From contig SUUD01000063.1 in the NCBI GenBank assembly GCA_015062715.1, positions 1-8,866 of the forward strand: 8,866 bases of DNA. The letters are read 5' to 3'. Each line of letters begins with the position of its first letter. The first letter of the stretch is position 1. The notes beneath the pieces were generated by a model. That model did not search any database. It was not told the DNA's origin and was given only the letters and a program-made list of their open reading frames with translations. Shown here piece by piece: positions 1 through 6,740 of the stretch. This DNA is from Olsenella sp. Lineage in GTDB: Bacteria > Actinomycetota > Coriobacteriia > Coriobacteriales > Atopobiaceae. Both the position numbers and the translations under genes were made by a program.

Positions 1-584
1 ATGATGCGCTGGCGCCCCGGCTCGGTGCGCGACGAGGCGGCGAGCCAGATGGCCGCCGCCGCGCAGGCGGCGACGAGGACGAGGGCGACGATGCCGATCG
101 CGCGCGAGGCGCCCACGCTCACGAGCGACCCCGCGACCAGCGACGACGCCATCGACTCGTACACCCGCGTGAAGACGGGGATGATGACCAGGGTCGAGAA
201 GGCGAGGATGACCGTCATCATCGCGAGGAGGGCGGCCGGGTAGCTCACGCACTGGCTGAGCTTGGCGAACAGGCGCGCCTCCTCGTCGTAGTACATCTCG
301 AGGTTGCGCAGGACCTGCTCGAGGTGACCGCTGCGCTCGCCGGTCTCGACCATGCCGACCGCATAGGCCGGGAAGGCGCCGGTCGCCCCCATGGCGGCCG
401 AGAGCGGCTCGCCGGCGACGACCCGCTCGTAGACCTCCGCGCACACCTCCTGGAAGCGTGAGCGCTCCCGGTTCTCGCCGAGCATCAGCACCGCCTCGTC
501 CGTCTGGATGCCCGCCGAGATCATCGTGGCGATGCTGCCGCAGAAGGCGCTGAGAGCGCTGCTCTCGAGCAACTCACGTGCCAT
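1..584 (-). CDS. Type II secretion / type IV pilus F-family inner-membrane protein (GspF/PilC-like), C-terminus outside window
   Basis: Members of this family form the inner-membrane platform that couples a GspE/PilB-type ATPase to pilus or pseudopilus assembly. The visible 194 residues start at ATG 584 and stay open to the window edge. Residues 11-110 fit the first cytoplasmic F domain: a helix ending SAGIQTDEAVLML (23-35), then AGEPLSAAM (57-65) and the family hallmark ETGERSGHLEQVLRNLEMYY (80-99). Two hydrophobic stretches follow at about 115-137 and 162-184. The second F domain and last membrane helix must lie left of the window. A GGGGAGGGG ribosome site ends 6 nt before the ATG and supports this start. 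The gene begins 23 nt after the stop of the transglutaminase-like lipoprotein gene, so the two are probably co-transcribed. The family call is firm. Whether it serves a competence pilus, adhesive pilus or secretion system cannot be told from this fragment. Confidence 0.9.
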   Translation of the reverse strand, partial: MARELLESSALSAFCGSIATMISAGIQTDEAVLMLGENRERSRFQEVCAEVYERVVAGEPLSAAMGATGAFPAYAVGMVETGERSGHLEQVLRNLEMYYDEEARLFAKLSQCVSYPAALLAMMTVILAFSTLVIIPVFTRVYESMASSLVAGSLVSVGASRAIGIVALVLVAACAAAAIWLAASSRTEPGRQRI

Positions 585-607
585 GGTGCGCCCCTCCCCG
601 TCCGTTC

Positions 608-1600
608 CTAGTAGATGTACCTGTCCGTGTAGCCGACGCCCGACCCCGAGAAGGAGTCGCCGCCGGTCGAAGCGAAGGTCACGTCGCAGCGTGACCAGGC
701 GTTTGGCGTGACCGAGAACACGGCCGTCTGCCAGGTGCCGTCGGCATAGACCATGATCCACGAGTGATAGAGGTCGCCGGGCTCGACGTAGCCGGTCACG
801 ACCTGCGCGGGAAGCCCCATGCTGCGCAGCATGGCCGCGGCGAGCGACGCATAGTCGAAGCAGACCCCCTTGCCCTCGGCGAGCGTGGCGTCCGGGCTGG
901 GGATGTAGCCGGTGCTCTGGGCAAGCACCTCGGCCTTGTCGTAGTCGTAGGCGACGTTGTCGACCACGAAGGTGCAGACGTCGCGGACCACCTCGCCCTG
1001 GTTGGTCGAGGCGCTGGTCACCTCGAACGCCTTCGCGACGCAGGCGCTCTGGGGGTCGTAGTCGCAGAAGATGTTGGGGACGAGGAAGGGGTCGAGCTCC
1101 GAGGAGAGCGTGACCTCGGCGTAGGCGCTGTCGATCTCGGCGTAGCTCGAGCCCTCGATGTTCTCCATGATGCGGAAGCCGTACGACCCGTTCCCCATGT
1201 TGACGGGGAAGAACGTGGGCGTGCCGTCGTTGGGGAGGTCGTAGTTGTAGGTCATCTCGCCGCAGTTCACCTGGAACTTGAGGCGCACGGGGCTGGTCGC
1301 CCGGGCGGCGACGTAGCCAACGTTCGCCCCCGAGACGTCGATGTGGGTCGCCGCGCCGGAGTCCTCGAAGGAGGGCATGCGGACCTCCGCCGGGGCCGAC
1401 CAGGCGGCGCCGGTGGCCTCCGAGGCGGCCGACGAGCTGGGGATGGGGATGTCGGGGATCTCGATCTGGGGCGCGTCTCCCCCGCCGCCGCAGGCCGTGG
1501 TCGCAAGCAGGGCGCCGAGGAGGGCGAGGGCCGCGATGGCGCGCACGGGGCGCGCGGGCGTGGCGGCGCGCACGCGACCGGCTGAACCCTCACGACTCAC
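608..1600 (-). CDS. Transglutaminase-like cysteine protease-fold lipoprotein
   Basis: Predicted 330-residue exported lipoprotein. From the GTG at 1600, residues 1-20 are basic (five Arg), 21-36 hydrophobic, and ATTAC places the lipidated Cys at 37; the lipobox is non-canonical, with Thr at -3. A Gly/Pro/Ser-rich linker (about 38-70) follows. Residues 200-315 carry a transglutaminase-like core: GKGVCFDYASLAAAMLRSMG (Cys247), YHSWIMVY (His279) and WSRCDVTFAS (Asp306), in the order of the Cys-His-Asp triad. The middle region (80-200) has no domain I recognise. The mature chain has further cysteines (113, 179, 187, 209, 305) that could form disulfides. The substrate is unknown; the fold includes transamidases, proteases and peptidoglycan-linked enzymes. 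GTG 1600 is preferred because GGGGG lies 7 nt upstream and a TATAAT box at 1652-1657 would start transcription near 1645. ATG 1645, which would be leaderless, is the alternative start. The GspF-like gene follows after 23 nt. Confidence 0.85.
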   Translation of the reverse strand: MSREGSAGRVRAATPARPVRAIAALALLGALLATTACGGGGDAPQIEIPDIPIPSSSAASEATGAAWSAPAEVRMPSFEDSGAATHIDVSGANVGYVAARATSPVRLKFQVNCGEMTYNYDLPNDGTPTFFPVNMGNGSYGFRIMENIEGSSYAEIDSAYAEVTLSSELDPFLVPNIFCDYDPQSACVAKAFEVTSASTNQGEVVRDVCTFVVDNVAYDYDKAEVLAQSTGYIPSPDATLAEGKGVCFDYASLAAAMLRSMGLPAQVVTGYVEPGDLYHSWIMVYADGTWQTAVFSVTPNAWSRCDVTFASTGGDSFSGSGVGYTDRYIY

Positions 1601-1651
1601 CTGACGACCCCCATGCTGCGGAAACGAGACGGGCGAACGGAACATGCATGG

Positions 1652-1657
1652 ATTATA
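1652..1657 (-). promoter_or_regulatory. Perfect TATAAT -10 box for the lipoprotein / GspF-like pair
   Basis: Read leftward, these six bases are exactly TATAAT, an AT island in very GC-rich surroundings. Transcription would begin around 1645, giving a 5' leader of about 45 nt before GTG 1600. The -35 region at about 1675-1680 is GC-rich (GGGGGC) and does not resemble TTGACA, so the promoter either depends on an activator or is weaker than its -10 suggests. This is a sequence match only. Confidence 0.5.
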
Positions 1658-1717
1658 GCGCAGCCCCTCCCCGCGCCCCCTCCCGTGCCCCCAACGGCCG
1701 GGGCGGCGGCGCATGGG

Positions 1718-1747
1718 TTTACAATTGCCGGGTGCCGTAGTCATATG
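1718..1747 (+). promoter_or_regulatory. Candidate promoter for the antiporter gene
   Basis: TTTACA (1718-1723) resembles a -35 box and is followed after 18 bp by CATATG (1742-1747), a poor -10 (three of six matches). The stretch is the only AT-rich part of the region before the antiporter start, and it lies about 30-60 bp upstream of GTG 1776. A start site near 1753 would leave a leader of about 20 nt. It is kept at low confidence because the -10 is weak. Confidence 0.3.
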
Positions 1748-1766
1748 TTCTGGGCGGACCAAACCT

Positions 1767-1771
1767 GGGAG
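1767..1771 (+). promoter_or_regulatory. Ribosome binding site fixing the antiporter start
   Basis: GGGAG lies 4 nt before GTG 1776. It argues for the GTG over the in-frame ATG at 1713, which lacks a comparable site, would sit upstream of the candidate promoter and would add 21 non-hydrophobic residues before the first membrane helix. Confidence 0.55.
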
Positions 1772-1775
1772 CAGC

Positions 1776-3905
1776 GTGGATACCTTCGAGCTCGTCCTCA
1801 TCCTTCTGGCATGCATCATCGTCTCGGCACCCATCGAGCAGGTGCTGCACCGGCTCGCGCTGCCGCTCGTGCAGGTGGGCGTGGGCTTCCTGGTCGCGCT
1901 CCTGCTGCCCGAGGCGGCAGAGGTTCGCATCAACTCCGAGCTGTTCCTGGCCCTGTTCATCGCCCCGCTGCTCTTCAACGACGCCCGCGAGGCGGTCAGG
2001 GCGGACCTCTTCCACAACCTTGGCGGCATCGTCTCCATGGCGATAGGGCTGGTGCTGCTCATCGTGCTCGTCGTGGGCTTCTCGCTGCACTGGCTCGTGC
2101 CGTCCATCCCCCTGGCCGCCGCGTTCGCGTGCGCCGGCGCCCTCGGCCCCACCGACGCGGCCGCGGTGGGCGCCCTCGGGTCGACGATATCGCTCTCGCG
2201 CCGGCAGAAGACCCTGCTCACGGGCGAGGCGCTCATCAACGACGCCTCGGGCGTCGTCTCGTTCCAGTTCGCGATCGCGGCCGTGGTCACCGGCGGCTTC
2301 TCCGCCGTCGAGGCGGGCAGGAGCTTCCTCGTGCTGTTCTTCGGGGGCATCGTCGCGGGCGTCGTCACGGGGCTCGCCTTTGTGCTGGCGGCGGCCTTCC
2401 TGCGCCGCAGGGGCTTCGAGAACACCGTGGTGCGCGTCCTCTACGAGGTCCTGACCCCCTTCGTCGTCTTCATCGCCTCCGAGGAGCTGGGCGTGAGCGG
2501 CATCCTCGCCGTCGTGGCGACGGGGCTCATCATGGCCAACAGCGACCAGGCGCTGCTCTCGACCACCGAGGCCCGCCAGCAGGTGCTCTCGGGCGGCGTG
2601 TGGGAGGTGCTCGTCTTCCTCATCAACGGCTCCCTCTTCACGCTGCTGGGGATGCAGCTCCCCCGCGTCCTGTCACCGGCGTTCCGGAGCGAGTTCGGCC
2701 TCGGGCGGCTCGTCGGGGTCGCGTGCGCCATGGCCTGCCTGCTCGTCCTGGTGCGCTTCGTGTGGGTCTTCTTCCTCGAGCTCATCCATGTCGACGACGA
2801 GACGGGCGAGAGGGGTTATGAGCGCCCCGCCAGGACGGCCAGGGATTCGCTCGTCACCACCATCGCCGGCCCCAAGGGCGCCGTCACCCTCTCGATCATC
2901 CTCACGATCCCGCAGCTCACCGCCGATGGCTCCTTCTTCCCCAACCGCAGCCTCATCATCTCGCTCACGGCCCTGACCATCCTGCTCACGCTCGTCATTG
3001 CCAACGTGTTCCTGCCGCTGCTGGCCGAGGGCAACTCCGAGGCGACCGACGAGGCCGAGGTGAACGCCGCGCTCATAGCCGTGCTCTCCGCCACGCTCGA
3101 CCGCATCCGCGCGATCATCGCCGCGGACGACCAGGCCGAGTACGTGCCCGCCCTGCGCCTGGTCTCCGCGCGCTACCGCAGCCGCCTGTTCCACGCCCGC
3201 CTTGAGTTCGCGGGCTTCGGCGACACCCTGTCGCAGCTCATGGACGAGGTCTTCGAGGTGCAGCAGGGGAGGGCCGACGAGATACAGGGCGCTCCGGCCG
3301 GAGAGCTGAGCGTGTGGGAGGCGGCGCCCTACTACGCCCTGCTGCGCGGCATCAGGAGCTCCGTGGGCTACACGGGCGAGTCGACGAAGGTCGGCTCCCG
3401 GTTCGACGGCCTGGCGGGACGCATCGCCCTTCTGTGGGAGAGCGCCTTCCCCACGCCCATCGAGGGCCCGCGCGCAGAGCGCCTCTACTACGACACCTGC
3501 CTGTTCGCCATCGACCTCGAGCGTGCCGCGATCGACTACCTGGAGGGCGTGCTCGCCAAGGAGGACGACGTGAGGCGCATCGAGGCCGCGACGGTGCTCG
3601 TCAACGAGCATCGCGGCGCGGTCGACTCGCTCTGGAGCCGCATCAACTACGGGCAGGACGTCCCGCTCGATCCCGACATGGAGCTCGAGCACGGCGTGCA
3701 CAGCGAGATGCCCGAGGGGTTGCGCGAGACGTTCGGCCTGCAGTTCCAGCAGGCGCGCAAGCACGCCGACGAGGCCGACGCCCTGGCCCTCAGCATCGAG
3801 CTCGAGGAGGTCCAGCGCCTGCGCAACCAGGGGATCATCTCCAAGCAGCAGGCCCACGAGCTGCGCGAGGGCGTCTACCTCATGCAGATGACGCTCGGCG
3901 AGTAG
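1776..3905 (+). CDS. CPA1-family cation:proton antiporter (Na+/H+ exchanger) with long cytoplasmic tail
   Basis: This 709-residue membrane protein exchanges Na+ (or another monovalent cation) for H+, supporting pH and ion homeostasis. Residues 3 to about 418 contain roughly 12 hydrophobic segments. Family signatures are FIAPLLFNDAREA (61-73), GPTDAAAVGAL (124-134), the ion-site motif TGEALINDASGVV (149-161, Asp156), FIASEELGVSGILAVVATG (232-250) and GPKGAVTLSIILTIP (365-379). The final 290 residues or so are charged, mostly helical-looking and soluble, ending LRNQGIISKQQAHELREG, a pattern common at the end of bacterial exchanger tails. The tail makes the protein longer than common bacterial CPA1 members of about 500-550 residues. 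The GTG start is chosen for its GGGAG site and because the first hydrophobic helix begins at once. The gene is divergent from the lipoprotein gene and convergent with hisF, so it is probably transcribed alone. Ion specificity cannot be read from sequence. Confidence 0.92.
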   Translation: MDTFELVLILLACIIVSAPIEQVLHRLALPLVQVGVGFLVALLLPEAAEVRINSELFLALFIAPLLFNDAREAVRADLFHNLGGIVSMAIGLVLLIVLVVGFSLHWLVPSIPLAAAFACAGALGPTDAAAVGALGSTISLSRRQKTLLTGEALINDASGVVSFQFAIAAVVTGGFSAVEAGRSFLVLFFGGIVAGVVTGLAFVLAAAFLRRRGFENTVVRVLYEVLTPFVVFIASEELGVSGILAVVATGLIMANSDQALLSTTEARQQVLSGGVWEVLVFLINGSLFTLLGMQLPRVLSPAFRSEFGLGRLVGVACAMACLLVLVRFVWVFFLELIHVDDETGERGYERPARTARDSLVTTIAGPKGAVTLSIILTIPQLTADGSFFPNRSLIISLTALTILLTLVIANVFLPLLAEGNSEATDEAEVNAALIAVLSATLDRIRAIIAADDQAEYVPALRLVSARYRSRLFHARLEFAGFGDTLSQLMDEVFEVQQGRADEIQGAPAGELSVWEAAPYYALLRGIRSSVGYTGESTKVGSRFDGLAGRIALLWESAFPTPIEGPRAERLYYDTCLFAIDLERAAIDYLEGVLAKEDDVRRIEAATVLVNEHRGAVDSLWSRINYGQDVPLDPDMELEHGVHSEMPEGLRETFGLQFQQARKHADEADALALSIELEEVQRLRNQGIISKQQAHELREGVYLMQMTLGE

Positions 3906-3931
3906 GCCGCCGCCGCGCCTCGCGTGGGGGG

Positions 3932-4699
<768 letters not shown>

Positions 4700-4706
4700 G
4701 TTCCGG

Positions 4707-4712
4707 TCACCC
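4707..4712 (-). promoter_or_regulatory. hisF ribosome binding site
   Basis: GGGTGA read leftward, 7 nt before the hisF ATG, complementary to the 16S rRNA 3' end. It matters because hisF cannot use termination-reinitiation from hisA as the other cistrons can. It lies outside the adjacent hairpins, so they would not directly mask it. Confidence 0.55.
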
Positions 4713-4728
4713 TTCGTTCGGTGCGATG

Positions 4729-4774
4729 CGTCCCCTTTGGCTCAGAGCCAAAGGGAAACGTCCCCTTTGGCTCA
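4729..4774. repeat. Three-armed palindromic (REP-like) repeat between hisA and hisF
   Basis: Two identical 16-bp direct copies, CGTCCCCTTTGGCTCA, lie at 4729-4744 and 4759-4774 (30-bp period). Between them is an inverted arm, GAGCCAAAGGG (4745-4755). The central arm can pair perfectly over 11 bp with either flank: 4733-4743 (1-nt centre, so in practice a 9-bp stem with a 5-nt loop) or 4763-4773 (7-nt loop). The two hairpins are mutually exclusive. In the his mRNA the element follows hisA at once, and its first three bases (TGA) are the hisA stop codon. No T-run follows either hairpin, so it is not a classical terminator. The form resembles REP-type elements mobilised elsewhere by RAYT (Y1-type) transposases. 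I see no other copy in this window and no transposase, so that link is inference. Confidence 0.8.
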
Positions 4775-5506
4775 TGCGGTGGCAGCGAGGGCCTCCGAGA
4801 GGGTGAACTCACCCTCGTACAGGGCACGACCCATGATGGCGCCCTCGATCACGTCGTCGCCCAGCGCACGAAGCGCGCGCAGGTCGTCGAGGGTGGCGAT
4901 GCCGCCCGACGCCACCACGGGGAAGCCCGCGACCCCGGCGATGTGGCGATAGGCCTCGGCGTCGATGCCCGAGCGCATGCCGTCGCGGGCGATGTCGGTG
5001 AAGACGAGGTGGCGATAGCCCATCTCGGCAAGGCTCCCCACGAGCTCGTCGGCGGAGAGCTCGGTGCCCTCGCGCCAGCCGTTGACGCGGACCTGGCCCG
5101 CACGCGCCGCGACGTCGGCCACGAGCAGCCCGCCAAACTCCCGGGCGGCCTCGCGGGCGAACTCCGGGCTCTGGACGAGCGGGGTGCCCAGCGAGATGCG
5201 CCTGCACCCGAGCGCGGCCAGGGACTCGATGCGGCCCAGGTCGCGCACGCCGCCACCCACGTCCACCGAGACGCCCGGCACCGCGCAGATGGCGCGGATG
5301 GCCTCGGCGTTGGCGGCGGTCTCGGCCTCGTCCTCCTCGAAGGCGGCCGAGAGGTCGACCACGTGCACCCACGACGCGCCGGCGGCGAGGTAGTCCGCGG
5401 CAACGGCCGCCGGGTCGTCGGAGTAGACCGTCACGCGGCGCCTGTCGCCGCGCTCGAGGCGCACCACGTGGCCCCCGAGCAGGTCGATGGCGGGAAAGAG
5501 GATCAT
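4772..5506 (-). CDS. hisA: ProFAR isomerase HisA (PriA-type bifunctionality not excluded)
   Basis: This 244-residue (beta/alpha)8 barrel performs the Amadori rearrangement of ProFAR to PRFAR, supplying HisF/HisH. It opens MILFPAIDLLGGHVVRLERG with catalytic Asp8; the second catalytic Asp131 lies in LLVADVAARAGQVRVNGW (127-144). The phosphate sites are VDVGGGVRDL (81-90) and FPVVASGGIA, and VFTDIARDGMRSG (168-180) is characteristic. The ATG overlaps the hisH stop by 4 nt (ATGA), with AAGGGGG upstream. Its TGA stop is formed by the first bases of the repeat at 4729-4774; if that repeat is an insertion, the native C-terminus may have been altered by a residue or two. Many actinobacteria use a dual-substrate version (PriA) that also replaces TrpF. 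The stretch GASWVHVVDLSAAF (43-56) resembles both groups, so I call it HisA without excluding PriA. Confidence 0.95.
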   Translation of the reverse strand: MILFPAIDLLGGHVVRLERGDRRRVTVYSDDPAAVAADYLAAGASWVHVVDLSAAFEEDEAETAANAEAIRAICAVPGVSVDVGGGVRDLGRIESLAALGCRRISLGTPLVQSPEFAREAAREFGGLLVADVAARAGQVRVNGWREGTELSADELVGSLAEMGYRHLVFTDIARDGMRSGIDAEAYRHIAGVAGFPVVASGGIATLDDLRALRALGDDVIEGAIMGRALYEGEFTLSEALAATA

Positions 5507-6153
5507 GCGCGGCCCCCTTCGACTATCCCCACGAAGTTGCGCAGCATGAGCAGGCCCTCGCCCGAGGACTTCTCGGGGTGGTACTGCATGCCGAACACGT
5601 TGTCCTTCCAGACCGTCGAGGCAAAGCTGCGCACGTAGTGCGTGCGCGTCGCCACGACGTCCTCGTCGATGTCGTCACCCAGCGCATAGGAGTGCGTGAA
5701 GTAGACGTTGGCCCCCTCGGTGACGCCCGCGAGCATGGGGCAGGCGCGTCCGTGCCCGGTGAGGTGGATCTGGTCCCAGCCCACGTGCGGCACCTTGAGC
5801 CTCGACGAGACGAGCCTGGTGGCAGAGCCCCGCAGGATGCCCAGGCCACGTGCCCACTCGCCCTGGTCCACGCCCTCGTCGCCCCGCTCGAACAGCAGCT
5901 GCTGCCCCAGGCAGATGCCCAGGAAGGGCACGCCGCGCGAGACGGCGGCGAGCATGGCCTCGTCCTGGCCGGACGAGCGGATGTAGTCCATGGCGTCGGC
6001 GAAGGCGCCCACGCCCGGCAGCACCACGGCGTCCGCCGCGGCGATGGTCGCGGGGTCGTCGGAGATGCGCGCGTCGCCGCCCGCGTCGCCCAGGCTCCTC
6101 ACGACCGACAGCAAGTTGCCCTTGTGGTAGTCGACGACGATGGTGCGCGCCAT
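5503..6153 (-). CDS. hisH: Imidazole glycerol phosphate synthase, glutaminase subunit HisH
   Basis: HisH hydrolyses glutamine and channels ammonia into HisF, with which it forms a 1:1 complex. The 216-residue class I glutamine amidotransferase shows the full triad: nucleophile Cys81 in FLGICLGQQLLFE (77-89), and His192 and Glu194 in GMQYHPEKSSGEG (188-200). VVLPGVGAFADAM (43-55) is the conserved strand and loop near the active site, and VPHVGWDQI (121-129) and YFTHSYA (151-157) are family motifs. ATG 6153 shares one base with the hisB stop (TGATG) and is preceded by GGGGAG at 6 nt. Its own stop overlaps the hisA start by 4 nt. The open frame extends far upstream inside hisB, but the conserved N-terminus MARTIVVDYHKGNL fixes the start. 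It is separated from its partner hisF by hisA and the repeat. Confidence 0.97.
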   Translation of the reverse strand: MARTIVVDYHKGNLLSVVRSLGDAGGDARISDDPATIAAADAVVLPGVGAFADAMDYIRSSGQDEAMLAAVSRGVPFLGICLGQQLLFERGDEGVDQGEWARGLGILRGSATRLVSSRLKVPHVGWDQIHLTGHGRACPMLAGVTEGANVYFTHSYALGDDIDEDVVATRTHYVRSFASTVWKDNVFGMQYHPEKSSGEGLLMLRNFVGIVEGGRA

Positions 6154-6740
6154 CACAGGCTCCCCTTGGTGGAGGGAACTCCCACCACGCGCGGGTCGGG
6201 CTCGCAGGCAAGGCGCAGGGCGCGCCCCGCCGCCTTGAAGCTCGCCTCGAGCAGGTGGTGCGCGTTGCGCCCGCACAGCTCGCGCACGTGCAGCGTGACG
6301 CCGGCGTCGCGGGCGAGGCCGGCAAAGAACTCGTGCCCCAGCTCGCAGTCGAAGGTCCCCACCTTCTGGGCCTCGATGGGCACGTCCCAGAAGAGCTCTC
6401 CCCTGCCCGAGATGTCGACGGCCGCCATGACGAGCGACTCGTCCATGGGTATGGCGACGTCGGCGAAGCGCCTGATGCCGCTCTTGTCCCCCAGGGCCTC
6501 GCGGATCGCCTGGCCCAGCACGATGCCCGTGTCCTCGACGGTGTGGTGGTCGTCCACCCAGGTGTCGCCCTTGACGCGCACCGTGAGGTCGAAGAGGCCG
6601 TGCCGGCCGAAGGCCGAGAGCATGTGGTCGAAGAAGCCCACCCCCGTGCTCACGTCGACCGCGCCGGTGCCGTCGAGGTCGATGGTCACGAGCACGTCGG
6701 TCTCGGACGTGGTCCGCGAGATGGTGGCACACCTGGTCAT
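6153..6740 (-). CDS. hisB: Imidazoleglycerol-phosphate dehydratase HisB (monofunctional)
   Basis: This enzyme dehydrates imidazole glycerol phosphate to imidazole acetol phosphate using bound manganese. At 195 residues it is the short single-function form, without the histidinol-phosphatase domain of enterobacterial HisB. Metal-binding and catalytic motifs are intact: GFFDHMLSAFGRHG (35-48), DDHHTVEDTGIVLGQA (63-78), PMDESL (98-103), GHEFF (135-139) and CGRNAHHLLEASFKAAGRAL (156-175). ATG 6740 overlaps the hisC stop by 4 nt (ATGA) and follows a strong AAGGAGG site, the best in the operon. An upstream in-frame ATG at 6821 lies within hisC and is rejected because the domain begins at MTRCATISR. 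A separate histidinol-phosphate phosphatase is needed for the pathway and is not in this window. Confidence 0.98.
   Translation of the reverse strand: MTRCATISRTTSETDVLVTIDLDGTGAVDVSTGVGFFDHMLSAFGRHGLFDLTVRVKGDTWVDDHHTVEDTGIVLGQAIREALGDKSGIRRFADVAIPMDESLVMAAVDISGRGELFWDVPIEAQKVGTFDCELGHEFFAGLARDAGVTLHVRELCGRNAHHLLEASFKAAGRALRLACEPDPRVVGVPSTKGSL

Noticed and set aside
764..1585. A plus-strand open frame of 273 codons opposite the lipoprotein gene
   Set aside because: It is the complement of a gene with a signal peptide and catalytic triad; its translation is Gly/Val/Asp/Arg-rich shadow sequence.
1687..1704. GCCCC/GGGGC inverted repeat in the divergent region as an operator
   Set aside because: Five GC-only base pairs around an 8-nt loop in a C/G-rich tract are not distinguishable from chance.
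1601..2425. Extension of the lipoprotein frame upstream to 2425
   Set aside because: The extra 275 codons are antisense to the antiporter, Ser/Thr/Arg-rich, and would bury the signal peptide inside the protein.
1613..2821. A second plus-strand open frame of 402 codons overlapping the antiporter start
   Set aside because: It is out of frame with the antiporter, Arg/Gly-rich, and has no supported ribosome site.
3914..3924. CGCG-CCT-CGCG mini-hairpin between the antiporter and hisF as a terminator
   Set aside because: A 4-bp stem with a 3-nt loop and no T-run is expected by chance in DNA of this GC content.
4729..4774. The repeat as an intrinsic terminator or a histidine attenuator
   Set aside because: No T-run follows the hairpins in the operon's direction, there is no His-codon leader peptide, and hisF needs to be transcribed beyond it.
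4729..4774. The repeat as a minimal CRISPR array
   Set aside because: There are only two direct copies with a 14-bp interval, most of which is the inverted arm of the same unit.
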